Shown here piece by piece: positions 37,216-47,597 of a stretch of DNA of 64,000 bases (the first letter of the stretch is position 1; the number at the start of each line of letters is the position of its first letter). The DNA is from Rhodopseudomonas pentothenatexigens (GTDB lineage: Bacteria > Pseudomonadota > Alphaproteobacteria > Rhizobiales > Xanthobacteraceae). The notes beneath the pieces were generated by a model. It was not told where the DNA came from. It ran no database searches and saw only the letters and a program-made list of their open reading frames with translations. The DNA is taken from the NCBI RefSeq assembly GCF_900218015.1, contig NZ_UFQQ01000019.1, forward strand, positions 1 through 64,000, in the 5' to 3' direction. The translations under genes were made by a program, and so were the position numbers.

Positions 37216-37335
37216 GTCATTCCGGGGCGCTCGCGCTCAGCGAGCGAACCCGGAATCTGGCGCGGGGCAGGGCTTGGCGGGCGCCGCGCACACCAACGTC
37301 GGGATTCCGGGCTTGCGGGCGCGCCCCGGAATGAC
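37216..37335. repeat. Intergenic palindromic repeat pair, family B
   Basis: GTCATTCCGGGGCGCTCGCGCTCAGCGAGCG and its inverted partner GGGCGCGCCCCGGAATGAC, spanning most of the gap between the aldo/keto reductase gene and the CWC gene. Confidence 0.85.
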
Positions 37336-37371
37336 CGTCGAGGTTGGACGACGGGCGCTGTCTGCCGCCAA

Positions 37372-38313
37372 CTACCCCTTCGTGATCGTATCGACCTCCG
37401 CCATCTCCTCGGCGGTCAGCTTCCAGCTCGCCGCCTTGACGTTCTGCTCGATCTGCTCCGGCGTGGTGGCGCCGGCGATCACGCTGGAGACCTGCGGGCG
37501 GCAGGCGAGCCAGGAGAATGCCAGTTCGAGCAGCGAGTGGCCGCGGGCTTCGGCGAACGCCTTGAGCTGATCGACGACGTTGAGATTGACCTCGGTGAAG
37601 TAGCGGTCACGGATCGCCGGCATCTTGGCGAAGCGGGTGTGCGCCGGCGCTTCCGTGCCGCGCTGGTACTTGCCGGTCAGAAGCCCGCTCGCCAGCGGGA
37701 AGAACGGCAGCAGCCCGAGCTTGTATTCCTGCGCCGCCGGCAACAGGTCCTTCTCGATGTCGCGGACGACGAGGCTGTATTCGTCCTGGCACGAGACGAA
37801 GTGATGGGTGCCGAGCGCACGGGCGACGTATTCGGCCTCGGCGATCCGCCATGCCGGGAAGTTCGAATTGCCGATGTAACGCACCTTGCCGGCGCGGATC
37901 AGGTCGTCGAGCGCACGCAGCGTCTCGTCGATCGGCGTCAGCGGGTCGTAGTCGTGCTGCTGGTACAGATCGATCCAGTCGGTCTTCAGCCGCTTCAGGC
38001 TGGCCTCGACCGCCTCGACGATGTAGCGCCGCGACGCGCCCTGCTTGGTGCCGTCGGTCGCCATCGGCTTGCAGAACTTGGTCGCCAGCACGATGTCCTT
38101 GCGGCGGTCGCCGAGCACATTGCCCAGCACAGTCTCGGAGCCGCCCATGCCGGCATAGATGTCGGCGGTATCGAACAGCGTGACGCCGAGGTCGATCGCC
38201 TTGTGGATCACCTTCTTCGAGGTCTCGGGATCGGTGCGCTGGCCGAAATTGTTGCAGCCGAGGCCGACGACCGAGACCCGCAGGCCGCTGCCGCCGAGAT
38301 TGCGAATGTCCAT
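37372..38313 (-). CDS. Aldo/keto reductase
   Basis: 313-residue NADPH-dependent (alpha/beta)8 reductase. The catalytic tetrad is visible: D and Y in FDTADIYAG, K in LATKFCKP, and H in YQQHDYDP. NADPH contacts include the YIGNSNFPAW strand and the AGATTPEQIEQNV segment near 285. The closest-looking group is the YhdN/PdxI-like AKRs acting on aldehydes or ketones. The start MDIRNLGGSGLRVS at 38313 is the conserved beginning; the longer frame to 38886 crosses repeat DNA. Confidence 0.93.
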   Translation of the reverse strand: MDIRNLGGSGLRVSVVGLGCNNFGQRTDPETSKKVIHKAIDLGVTLFDTADIYAGMGGSETVLGNVLGDRRKDIVLATKFCKPMATDGTKQGASRRYIVEAVEASLKRLKTDWIDLYQQHDYDPLTPIDETLRALDDLIRAGKVRYIGNSNFPAWRIAEAEYVARALGTHHFVSCQDEYSLVVRDIEKDLLPAAQEYKLGLLPFFPLASGLLTGKYQRGTEAPAHTRFAKMPAIRDRYFTEVNLNVVDQLKAFAEARGHSLLELAFSWLACRPQVSSVIAGATTPEQIEQNVKAASWKLTAEEMAEVDTITKG

Positions 38314-38481
38314 GAACAGTCCCTGAGCGATGCGTGGAGCCGCCCATTGTGGCGCCCGCCGCGCAGCGCCGCAACCCGCGTCGCCGATCACAGCCGCGTC
38401 ATGCCGTGCGTCGTGACGGCGTTGCTGAGCGAAAGCCGCTCTCGTGCCATCTGGCCCGTTACTCATGCCCCTACCCCGCGT

Positions 38482-38600
38482 GTCATTCCGGGGCGCGCGC
38501 GTCAGCGCGTGAACCCGGAATCTCGCAGGTTTGGGGCACGGCCGGAGCCTGCATCGCGGGATTCCGGGTTCGCTCGCTTGCGCGATCGCCCCGGAATGAC
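38482..38600. repeat. Intergenic palindromic repeat pair, family B
   Basis: GTCATTCCGGGGCGCGCGCGTCAGCGCGTGAACCCGG and inverted GGATTCCGGGTTCGC...GCCCCGGAATGAC. This covers the middle of the 317-base gap between the AKR and acyltransferase genes; the rest of that gap shows nothing else. Confidence 0.85.
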
Positions 38601-38630
38601 GGTTTGTGGCAGCGCGTAAGTATGCGTGCG

Positions 38631-39479
38631 CTACGCCGGCTCCGCCTGAACGTCCGGCGGCGGCACCGGGCGAGTGGCCGGCCGCTGCGCCACCGCGCCG
38701 CGCATGCCGGCGCGGCGGGCGGCTTCGCACATCCGGCGCACCGACTGCTCGGCGTCGCGGGTGATCTGCTTGCGGTCGGCGGTGGTCGAGGTCGCGACCG
38801 CATCGCCCCAGCTGACGGTGACGTCGATCGCGCCGGCCGACAGCAGCGCGATGAAGTGCGGGATCAGGTCGGCGTCGCCGTACCACGCAACGCGGTCGCG
38901 CAGTTCGCGGCCGATCGGCAGGCCGCTGAGGCCGGTATAGGTGACCGCCATCGGCTGCACCGCGACTTCGGCGCCGCTCTGTTCGCCGATTGCGTGATGC
39001 ACCGCGCCGACCAGCGCGGAGCGGAACGGCAGCACCCGGCTGCCGTCGGACGAGGTGCCTTCGGCGAACAGGACCATGGCGTCGCCGTCCTGCAGCCGCG
39101 CGCCGATTTCGCGCGTGACCTCGCCGGTGCGATGCCGCGCCTGGCGATCGATGAACACGGTACGCTGCCAGCGCGCCAGCGCGCCGAACACCGGCCAGGT
39201 CGCGACTTCGCTCTTGGCGATGAACGACACCGGCGCCACCGCGGAGATCACGCAGATGTCGAGCCAGGAGACGTGATTGGACAGGATCAATACCGGGCCG
39301 TCGCAGCGGCGGCCGACCTGATGAATCCGCACGCCGATCAGCGCGCAGACGATGCGATGATACAGTTGCGGAATGGTGCGCTGCGCGCGCCAGCCGAACC
39401 GCTTCGCCAGCAGATGCGCCGGCAGCAGTGCAAACGTCAGCGGCACCACGGCGGCAATGACGAGGATGAATCGCAGCAT
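38631..39479 (-). CDS. 1-acyl-sn-glycerol-3-phosphate acyltransferase (PlsC family)
   Basis: 282-residue membrane-associated acyltransferase that adds the second acyl chain to lysophosphatidate or a related lysolipid. An N-terminal hydrophobic helix (LRFILVIAAVVPLTFALLPA) precedes the HX4D motif SNHVSWLD and the acyl acceptor motif FAEGTSSDGSRVLPF. Rhizobia have several paralogues including ornithine-lipid acyltransferase OlsA, and this could be one of them. No partner olsB is visible nearby. Confidence 0.9.
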   Translation of the reverse strand: MLRFILVIAAVVPLTFALLPAHLLAKRFGWRAQRTIPQLYHRIVCALIGVRIHQVGRRCDGPVLILSNHVSWLDICVISAVAPVSFIAKSEVATWPVFGALARWQRTVFIDRQARHRTGEVTREIGARLQDGDAMVLFAEGTSSDGSRVLPFRSALVGAVHHAIGEQSGAEVAVQPMAVTYTGLSGLPIGRELRDRVAWYGDADLIPHFIALLSAGAIDVTVSWGDAVATSTTADRKQITRDAEQSVRRMCEAARRAGMRGAVAQRPATRPVPPPDVQAEPA

Positions 39480-39690
39480 GGCAATAACTTTGCGCCGCTC
39501 AAAAAGGTGCGGCCCCGGTCAGACGCGGCGACTGACGGGGACCGCTGGGGACGTTGATCGGCGACGGGGGGCCTCGATCAGACGCGAGCGGACCGTAGCG
39601 GTAGTTTGTTACACGGCAGTGACGCGTCAACTACATCTTAACCTGTGAGGCGATCGTACGGCGCTCGCCCGCCGACCCGCCCAACAGCGC

Positions 39691-40854
39691 TTAGTTCGGC
39701 GCCGGCGTCACCCGCAAAATCCGCCCGGCGTCGCTGTCGGTGAGCAGCCACAGCGCGCCATCGGGGCCCTGGCGGACATCGCGGATCCGCTCGCTCAGCG
39801 CTCGCAGCAGCCGCTCTTCTCCGGTGATCCTGTCGCCTTGCAGCGACAGCCGCACCAGCATCTGGCCGGACAGCGCGCCGACGAACAGGCTGCCGTTCCA
39901 ATCCGGGAATAGCTTGCCGGTGTAGAACGCCATGCCGCTTGGCGAGATCGACGGCACCCAGTACTTGATCGGCTGCTGCATTCCGGGCTTGGCGGTCGCT
40001 TCGTGAATCTTGGCGCCGCTGTAGTCGATTCCGTAGCCGATCACCGGCCAGCCGTAATTCTCGCCTTTGCGGATGATGTTGACCTCGTCGCCGCCGCGCG
40101 GGCCGTGCTCGACTTCCCACAGACTGCCGTCGGCGGGATTGAGCGCGAGCCCCTGCGGATTGCGATGGCCCAGGCTCCAGATCTCGGGCCTGGCGCCGTC
40201 GCGGCCGGCGAACGGATTGCCGGCCGGCACGCTGCCGTCGGGTGCGATGCGCACGATCTTGCCGATGTGGTCGGACAGACTCTGCGCCTGATTGCGATGG
40301 CTGTAGTGGTCGCCGAGGGTGACGAACAGATCACCGCTCGCGTCCTGCGCGATCCGGCAGCCGTAGTGATTGCCCGACGACAGCGGTCCCTGCTGGCGGA
40401 AGATCACCTTCACGGCATCGAGCCGCGGCGCGTCGCCGTCGACGAAAGTGCCGCGGGCTACTGCGGTCCGGCCGCCGCTGCCGGCGCGTTCGGCGTAGCA
40501 CAGATAGATCGTCCGGTTGGTGGCGACGTCCTTGTCGGCGACGACGTCGAGCAGTCCGCCCTGGCCCGAGGCCCATACCTCGGGCACGCCTTGGAGCGGC
40601 TTCGACACTTCGCCTTGCGCTGTCACCAGCCGCAGCCGTCCGGGACGCTCGGTCACCAGCATCCGGCCGTCGGGGAGAAACGTCAGCCCCCACGGATGCT
40701 CGAGATTCTGGGCCACCGTTTGCACCGCCAGCGGGCCCGCGGAGGATTCGAAGGTGGTGACGGCACCGCGGCTGGCGGTCACGATGACGAGGGACGCGAC
40801 CAGCGCGGTCGCGGCGGTCAGCGTCCCGGAAACCCAGACGATCGGTGCCTTCAT
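39691..40854 (-). CDS. PQQ-dependent sugar dehydrogenase (soluble type)
   Basis: 387-residue six-bladed beta-propeller of the GdhB/YliI (Asd) family; these oxidise aldose sugars with pyrroloquinoline quinone in the periplasm. The N-terminus is a signal anchor ([17 protein letters not shown]). Visible blade motifs are [49 protein letters not shown] and [26 protein letters not shown]. No pqq genes are in the window, so cofactor supply is unknown. Confidence 0.92.
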   Translation of the reverse strand: MKAPIVWVSGTLTAATALVASLVIVTASRGAVTTFESSAGPLAVQTVAQNLEHPWGLTFLPDGRMLVTERPGRLRLVTAQGEVSKPLQGVPEVWASGQGGLLDVVADKDVATNRTIYLCYAERAGSGGRTAVARGTFVDGDAPRLDAVKVIFRQQGPLSSGNHYGCRIAQDASGDLFVTLGDHYSHRNQAQSLSDHIGKIVRIAPDGSVPAGNPFAGRDGARPEIWSLGHRNPQGLALNPADGSLWEVEHGPRGGDEVNIIRKGENYGWPVIGYGIDYSGAKIHEATAKPGMQQPIKYWVPSISPSGMAFYTGKLFPDWNGSLFVGALSGQMLVRLSLQGDRITGEERLLRALSERIRDVRQGPDGALWLLTDSDAGRILRVTPAPN

Positions 40855-40941
40855 CGCAGTGCCTCCTCGCAGGATGGCCGGTGCCGTGCGGGCGGCGGCA
40901 GGCCAACGCGCCGCGATCGGAAAGGATCGTTGCCGAGCCGG

Positions 40942-41130
40942 TCAGAGCGCGAAAGGCGTCGTCATGCCGCACGCCGCGAATTGCGGCGACAGCAGCGTCA
41001 GGGCCAGGATGGCGCCGAGCGACGCCACCGCAATGACCAGCGATGCGGTGACTGCGCGGAGCAGACGCGGGGAAGTGACGGGCGCGGCGGGCCGGAAGAA
41101 GCCGGCCGCCGGGCCGGACGACGGATTCAT
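40942..41130 (-). CDS. Small single-span membrane protein
   Basis: 62-residue product MNPSSGPAAGFFRPAAPVTS... with one hydrophobic helix (about 24-48, TASLVIAVASLGAILALTLL). No known family. It lies 87 bases upstream of the sugar dehydrogenase gene on the same strand and may be co-transcribed. Coding status is supported only by the open frame and the membrane helix. Confidence 0.4.
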   Translation of the reverse strand: MNPSSGPAAGFFRPAAPVTSPRLLRAVTASLVIAVASLGAILALTLLSPQFAACGMTTPFAL

Positions 41131-41265
41131 GAGTCGACATCCTCGAACCAGACCCCGGCGAATCACCGAGGCACGAAGGATTGTCTTGTCATCACGGGCG
41201 TTTATGCGGCGGCCCGGCGCGGCAAATCTGGCCAAATCACGGCGGAATTCGAGCGGGGCGGCCGC

Positions 41266-41919
41266 TCAGGCCTCGGCGGCGAAATTCGCCGCATCGACGG
41301 TTGCCGTCTCCGGGGTCCAATCCATGGTGATGAAGCCGGGAGTCTGCTCCACCCGGCGGAGCCAGGCGTTGACCGCCGGAAACATCGACAGGTCGAAGTC
41401 GCACTGGTCGGCGACATGGGTGTAGCCGTACAGCGCGATGTCGGCGATGGTGAGCTGGCCGGCGGCGAAGTAATCGTTGGTCTTGAGGTGATTTTCCATC
41501 ACCTGCAGCGCCGCATAGCCGCGCTCCAGCCAGTCCTCCAGCGCGTGGGTCTGCAGGTCGCGGCCGCCCTTGACCAGGCACAGCCAGAAATACGCCGAGC
41601 CGATGTTCGGCTCGAGCGCGTGCTGCTCGAAGAACATCCATTGCAGGGCTTCGGCACGGTCCATCCGCGTGTCCGGCGCCAGCGCGGTGCCGACGGCGAG
41701 ATACCACAGGATCGCGTTGGATTCTGCGAGATAGCGGCCCGGCGCGGTCTCCAGCAGCGGCACCTGGCCGCTCGGATTCTTGGCGAGGAAGTCGGGCGTA
41801 CGGCTTTCACCGCGCAGGATGTCGACCTCGATCGCGCGGTACGGGGCATCGAGAAACGCCAGCGCAAGGCGAACCTTGTAGCTGTTTCCCGATCGCTGCA
41901 TCGAATAGAGCTTGTACAT
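41266..41919 (-). CDS. Glutathione S-transferase
   Basis: 217-residue GST. The thioredoxin-like domain opens YKLYSMQRSGNSYKVRLALAFL, with the S-x-N-S-x-K-V pattern in place of the cysteine or tyrosine motif. KNPSGQVPLLE and LAESNAILWYLA (glutathione gamma-Glu site) follow. The C-terminal helical domain has the N-capping box LTIADIALYGYTHVAD. The start at 41919 is the conserved MYKLYSMQ beginning. The substrate is unknown. Confidence 0.92.
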   Translation of the reverse strand: MYKLYSMQRSGNSYKVRLALAFLDAPYRAIEVDILRGESRTPDFLAKNPSGQVPLLETAPGRYLAESNAILWYLAVGTALAPDTRMDRAEALQWMFFEQHALEPNIGSAYFWLCLVKGGRDLQTHALEDWLERGYAALQVMENHLKTNDYFAAGQLTIADIALYGYTHVADQCDFDLSMFPAVNAWLRRVEQTPGFITMDWTPETATVDAANFAAEA

Positions 41920-43524
<1,605 letters not shown>

Positions 43525-43572
43525 GCTTTCATCAACAATCCGCAACCCACACAGGATTCGTTCCAAAATTGC

Positions 43573-43608
43573 GGAAGCGCCTTGTTTTGGACAAGACGCT
43601 TCCTTTTT
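43573..43608 (+). terminator. Rho-independent terminator after aspC
   Basis: GGAAGCG/CGCTTCC outer stem with an inner CTTGT/ACAAG stem and TTTTT tail, about 50 bases after the aspC stop. Confidence 0.85.
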
Positions 43609-43649
43609 GTCGCCTCCGCAATCTCAATCCACATGTGGAGTGTGCTTCT

Positions 43650-44168
43650 ATGTTTACCCTCAGACAGTTCGGCATCGCTGCGGTCGCTTTGGTCGCCTCG
43701 ATCGTGAGCGCGAGCGCTCAAGAGCGGGTGCAGGTCGGCGTGATCGAATGCGCCGGCGGCCCGAACGTCGGTTACGTGGTCGGCTCGGCGACCCAGCTCG
43801 AATGCGTGTTCCGGACCGACGGCCGCCGTCCTGAGCCCTACATCGCCACCGTGCAGCGCATCGGCCTCGATCTCGGCTTCACTCAGAACACCGGCCTGGC
43901 CTGGGCGGTTTACGCCCCGACCCGCCGTATCGGTCGTGGTGACCTCGCCGGCAGCTTCGGCGGCGTCGGCGCCAACGCGTCGTTCGGCTTCGGCGTCGGC
44001 GGCAACCTGCTGGTCGGTGGCTCGGGCAATGCCTTCGCGCTGCAGCCGCTCAGCCTGCAGGGCCAGACCGGTCTGAACGCCACCGCCGGTATCGTCGACG
44101 TGCAGCTCCGCCCGGCCCCGATCGTCAAGAAGAAGCACTATCGCAAGCACCGCCGGCATCATCGCTGA
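43650..44168 (+). CDS. Secreted DUF992 protein, copy 1
   Basis: 172-residue exported protein of the rhizobial DUF992 family. The signal peptide is MFTLRQFGIAAVALVASIVSASA, cleaved before QERVQVG. The DUF992 core has VGVIECAGGPNVGYVVGSATQLECVF with two conserved cysteines, then GLAWAVYAP and a glycine-rich region ending GNAFALQPLSLQGQTGLN. The C-terminal tail is unusually basic (KKKHYRKHRRHHR), absent from the neighbouring copy. The function is unknown. Confidence 0.85.
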   Translation: MFTLRQFGIAAVALVASIVSASAQERVQVGVIECAGGPNVGYVVGSATQLECVFRTDGRRPEPYIATVQRIGLDLGFTQNTGLAWAVYAPTRRIGRGDLAGSFGGVGANASFGFGVGGNLLVGGSGNAFALQPLSLQGQTGLNATAGIVDVQLRPAPIVKKKHYRKHRRHHR

Positions 44169-44204
44169 TCGCCGCGATTTACCAAGCGTTAGTCGCGTCA
44201 GCAG

Positions 44205-44231
44205 AAGGGCCCGCACCGTCGGGCCCTTTTT
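44205..44231 (+). terminator. Rho-independent terminator after DUF992 copy 1
   Basis: AAGGGCCCG and CGGGCCCTT form a 9-base perfect stem with a TTTTT end. Confidence 0.88.
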
Positions 44232-44381
44232 GCGTTTCTCGCGCCGATCCGCGCGGCGGCGCGCAAGGTGCTGTCATTGAAGATTTGCCGATGCTGTGAC
44301 TAGATGGCGGCGATTGTTCGCCCGTCTCGCCCGAATCGGGTCGTCTTCCGCATCACCTTCCCCACGTCGGAGATTTTCGCC

Positions 44382-44855
44382 ATGCGCCGCCTCTCGCTTC
44401 TCGTCGGATTAGCCGCCGCCTCGCTGACCGTCACCGCCGCCGATGCGCAGCAGGGGCGGGTGCGCGTCGGCATGCTGGAATGCCGCGGCGGCGCCAGCAT
44501 GGGATTCATCGTCGGCTCGGTGACCAATCTCGGCTGCGTGCTGCGCACCGAGGGCCGGCCGGACACACCCTACGTCGCCACCATCCGCAAGATCGGCCTC
44601 GACATCGGCATCACCCCCGAAACCGCGCTCGGCTGGGCGGTGTTCGCGCCGGTCGAGCGTTTCGGCCCCGGCGACCTCGCCGGCAACTACGCGGGCGCGC
44701 AGGGCTCGGCCTCGGTCGGCGTCGGTCTCGGTGCCAACGTGCTGGTCGGCGGCTCGGCCAATTCGATCGCGCTGCAGCCGCTCAGCCTGCAGGGCCAGAC
44801 CGGCGTCAACGTCGCGGTCGGCCTGCAGGAACTCGAGCTGCGCCCGGGCCGCTAA
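44382..44855 (+). CDS. Secreted DUF992 protein, copy 2
   Basis: 157-residue paralogue of the gene at 43650, with signal peptide MRRLSLLVGLAAASLTVTAADA and the same core (VGMLECRGGASMGFIVGSVTNLGCVL, GWAVFAP, NSIALQPLSLQGQTGVN). It lacks the basic tail. Each copy has its own terminator, so the pair arose by tandem duplication but is transcribed as separate units. Start ATG 44382 is followed directly by the signal peptide. Confidence 0.85.
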   Translation: MRRLSLLVGLAAASLTVTAADAQQGRVRVGMLECRGGASMGFIVGSVTNLGCVLRTEGRPDTPYVATIRKIGLDIGITPETALGWAVFAPVERFGPGDLAGNYAGAQGSASVGVGLGANVLVGGSANSIALQPLSLQGQTGVNVAVGLQELELRPGR

Positions 44856-44894
44856 CTAACCGCCCGCTGCGGCTGTTATTCCCACTGTCGATCA

Positions 44895-44933
44895 CAGCGC
44901 TGCGATGCAACCGCGTCGCAGCGCTGATTTTTT
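44895..44933 (+). terminator. Rho-independent terminator after DUF992 copy 2
   Basis: CAGCGCTGCGA/TCGCAGCGCTG, an 11-base perfect stem, followed by A and TTTTTT. Confidence 0.88.
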
Positions 44934-45066
44934 GCTGTCCTTGATCCGGCTCAAGGCCGACATCGAACCGTCGTAATTTTTCGCGCTTGCCAAGCGTCGT
45001 GGGTTGCGGAAGCATCACACCTTGCCGACCCAATCACGGGCCGAGCTCCAAAGTCAGGAGGCGGCG

Positions 45067-47118
45067 ATGGGACAAGACGTCAGAAGTCCCCGCGGTCCCC
45101 GGTGCATCGCACTGGTGGGCCCATTCCAAAGCGGAAAAACCACACTACTCGAAGCGATCTTGGCACGAACCGGCGCCATCCCGCGCGCCGGCTCGGTCGA
45201 TGCCGGCACCTCGCACGGCGATTCCAGCCCCGAGGCGCGCCAGCACAAGATGGGCCTGAGCCTCACGGCCGTCACCACCCAATTCATGGGTGAGAGCTAC
45301 ACCTTCCTCGATTGTCCCGGCTCCGTCGAATTCGCGCACGACATGCGCGCGGCGCTTCCCGCCGTCGACGCCGCCGTGGTGGTGTGCGAAGCCGACGAGC
45401 GCAAGCTGCCGCAGTTGCAGCTCATTCTGCGCGAACTCGAAGATCTCGGCATTCCCAGATTCCTGTTCCTGAACAAGATCGACCGCGCCAGCAAGCGCAT
45501 TCGTGAAGTGCTCGACAGTCTGCAGCCGGCATCGCGCATCCCGCTGGTGCTGCGCCAGATTCCGATCTGGAACGGCGACCTGATCGCCGGTTATGTCGAC
45601 CTCGCGCTGGAGCGCGCCTTCGTCTATCGGGAGCACAAACCCTCCGAAGTGATCGAACTCGCAGGCGGCGATCTCGATCGCGAGAAGGAAGCGCGGTTCT
45701 CGATGCTCGAGAAGCTCGCCGATCACGACGACGCGCTGATGGAGCAACTACTCGAAGACATTCCGCCGCCGCGCGACGCGGTGTTCGACGATCTCGCCCG
45801 CGAACTGCGCGAAGGCGTGATCTGCCCGGTGCTGCTCGGTTCGGCGCTGCGCGAGAACGGCGTGATGCGTCTTCTCAAGGCGCTGCGCCACGAGGCCCCG
45901 GACGTGTCCGAAACCGCGGCCCGGCTCGGCGTTACGCCGGGCAAGGAGGCGATCGGCTACGTCTTCAAGACGCAGCATCTGCAGCACGGCGGCAAGCTGT
46001 CGCTGGCCCGGCTGTTCGCCGGCACGCTCGCCGACGGCGACACGGTGCAATCGTCTGCCGGCGAGTCGTCGCGCGTTTCCGGCATCCAGGCGGTCGGCGG
46101 CGGCCACGACAGCAAGCGCTCGTCGGCCTCGGCCGGCGATGTCGTCGCGCTCGGCAAGCTCGACGTGATCAAGACCGGCGATACGTTCGGCAACGGCAAG
46201 ACCGCGCCGGCCGCACTGCTCGAAGTCACTGCCGCGCCCCCGGTACTGGCGATGGCGCTCGCCGCCGCCGATCGCAAGGACGACGTCAAGCTCGGCCAGG
46301 CGCTGCAGCGGCTGAACGAGGAAGATCCGTCGCTCACCATCGTCCACGATCCGCACAGCCACGAAATGGTGCTGTGGGGCCAGGGCGAGATGCATCTGCG
46401 CGTGGCGCTGGAGCGTCTGCACGACCGCTACGGCGTGACCGTGAAGTCGCACGCGCCGGGAATCGGCTATCGCGAGACCATCCGCAAGCCGGTGACTCAG
46501 CGCGGCCGCCACAAGAAGCAGTCCGGCGGTCACGGCCAGTTCGGCGACGTGGTGCTCGACATCAAGCCGCTGCCGCGCGGCGCGGGCTTTGCCTTTGCCG
46601 AGACCGTGGTCGGCGGCGCGGTGCCGCGCAACTACATGGGCGCGGTCGAGGAGGGCGTGGTCGACGGCCTGCGCGCCGGCCCGCTCGGCTTCCCGGTGGT
46701 CGATGTCCACGTCACCCTGACCGACGGCTCGTACCACAGCGTCGATTCCTCGGATCAGGCGTTCCGCACCGCGGCGCGGATCGGCATCACCGAGGCGCTG
46801 CCGCAATGCCAGCCGGTGCTGCTGGAGCCGATCCACACCGTCGAGATCGTCTGCCCGACCGAGGCCACCGCCAAGGTCAACGCCATCCTGTCCGGGCGGC
46901 GCGGCCAGATCCTCGGTTTCGACACCCGCGAGGGCTGGCCGGGGTGGGACACGGTACGCGCCACCATGCCGGAGAGCGAGATCGGCGACCTGATCGTCGA
47001 GCTGCGCTCGGCCACCGCCGGCGCCGGCAGCTTCACCCGCAGCTTCGACCACATGGCCGAGGTCACCGGACGGACCGCCGACCAGATCGTCGCGGCCCAT
47101 CGTCAGGCGGCGGCCTGA
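45067..47118 (+). CDS. Elongation factor G-like GTPase (FusA2 type)
   Basis: 683-residue translational GTPase paralogue, not the main EF-G. G1 is GPFQSGKT (18-25) and G4 NKID (136-139). G3 is DCPGSVEF (82-89) where canonical factors have DTPGH, so the catalytic histidine is replaced by serine. Domains II to V follow (GQGEMHLRVALERL, then the domain IV region RGRHKKQSGGHGQFGDV). Such alphaproteobacterial proteins are poorly characterised; a ribosome-related or stress role is likely. Start ATG 45067 is preceded by CAGGAGGCGGCG. A strong terminator follows. Confidence 0.92.
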   Translation: MGQDVRSPRGPRCIALVGPFQSGKTTLLEAILARTGAIPRAGSVDAGTSHGDSSPEARQHKMGLSLTAVTTQFMGESYTFLDCPGSVEFAHDMRAALPAVDAAVVVCEADERKLPQLQLILRELEDLGIPRFLFLNKIDRASKRIREVLDSLQPASRIPLVLRQIPIWNGDLIAGYVDLALERAFVYREHKPSEVIELAGGDLDREKEARFSMLEKLADHDDALMEQLLEDIPPPRDAVFDDLARELREGVICPVLLGSALRENGVMRLLKALRHEAPDVSETAARLGVTPGKEAIGYVFKTQHLQHGGKLSLARLFAGTLADGDTVQSSAGESSRVSGIQAVGGGHDSKRSSASAGDVVALGKLDVIKTGDTFGNGKTAPAALLEVTAAPPVLAMALAAADRKDDVKLGQALQRLNEEDPSLTIVHDPHSHEMVLWGQGEMHLRVALERLHDRYGVTVKSHAPGIGYRETIRKPVTQRGRHKKQSGGHGQFGDVVLDIKPLPRGAGFAFAETVVGGAVPRNYMGAVEEGVVDGLRAGPLGFPVVDVHVTLTDGSYHSVDSSDQAFRTAARIGITEALPQCQPVLLEPIHTVEIVCPTEATAKVNAILSGRRGQILGFDTREGWPGWDTVRATMPESEIGDLIVELRSATAGAGSFTRSFDHMAEVTGRTADQIVAAHRQAAA

Positions 47119-47179
47119 CCCAAGACAGCGCCGGCGGGGTGACCCGCCCGGCGCTCACTAAAATATGACTGCTCCAGAG

Positions 47180-47220
47180 CGGCTGGAGTGATGTCTCAGA
47201 CATCACTCCAGCCGTTTTTT
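47180..47220 (+). terminator. Very stable rho-independent terminator
   Basis: CGGCTGGAGTGATGTCT and AGACATCACTCCAGCCG are perfect 17-base arms followed by TTTTTT, about 60 bases after the EF-G-like gene. Confidence 0.93.
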
Positions 47221-47285
47221 GTTTGTCTAATCTGGTTAAAAACATCATAATCAGGCCTTCAGACATCAGAGTTCATGCCTCATCC

Positions 47286-47555
47286 ATGATGACCGCAGCC
47301 CAATTGCGCGCCGCGCGCGCACTGCTTGGCATCGACCAGCGCACGCTGGCCGAACTGTCCGGCGTGTCGCTGCCGACCATCCAGCGGATGGAGGCGAGCG
47401 AAGGCAACGTCCGCGGTGTGGTGGAATCCCTCACCAAGGTCATCGAGGCCCTCGATCGCTGCGGCGTGACCCTGATCGGAGACAATTCCCGCAGCGAAGG
47501 CGGCGGCCGCGGCGTCCGGTTCAAAGAACCGGCGCCGCCCCGCAACGAGGCCTGA
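47286..47555 (+). CDS. XRE family helix-turn-helix regulator
   Basis: 89-residue DNA-binding protein. Residues 3-60 form an XRE-type HTH (TAAQLRAARALLGIDQRTLAELSGVSLPTIQRMEA). The C-terminal GVTLIGDNSRSEGGGRGVRFKEP ends with a motif typical of short rhizobial XRE proteins. ATG 47286 or 47289 could start it. It lies 42 bases before the SulP transporter gene on the same strand and may control it; this is inferred. Confidence 0.85.
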   Translation: MMTAAQLRAARALLGIDQRTLAELSGVSLPTIQRMEASEGNVRGVVESLTKVIEALDRCGVTLIGDNSRSEGGGRGVRFKEPAPPRNEA

Positions 47556-47597
47556 CGGTTTCGGTGCAGCAGCGCGGGGCGGACCAGGAGAAACGGC

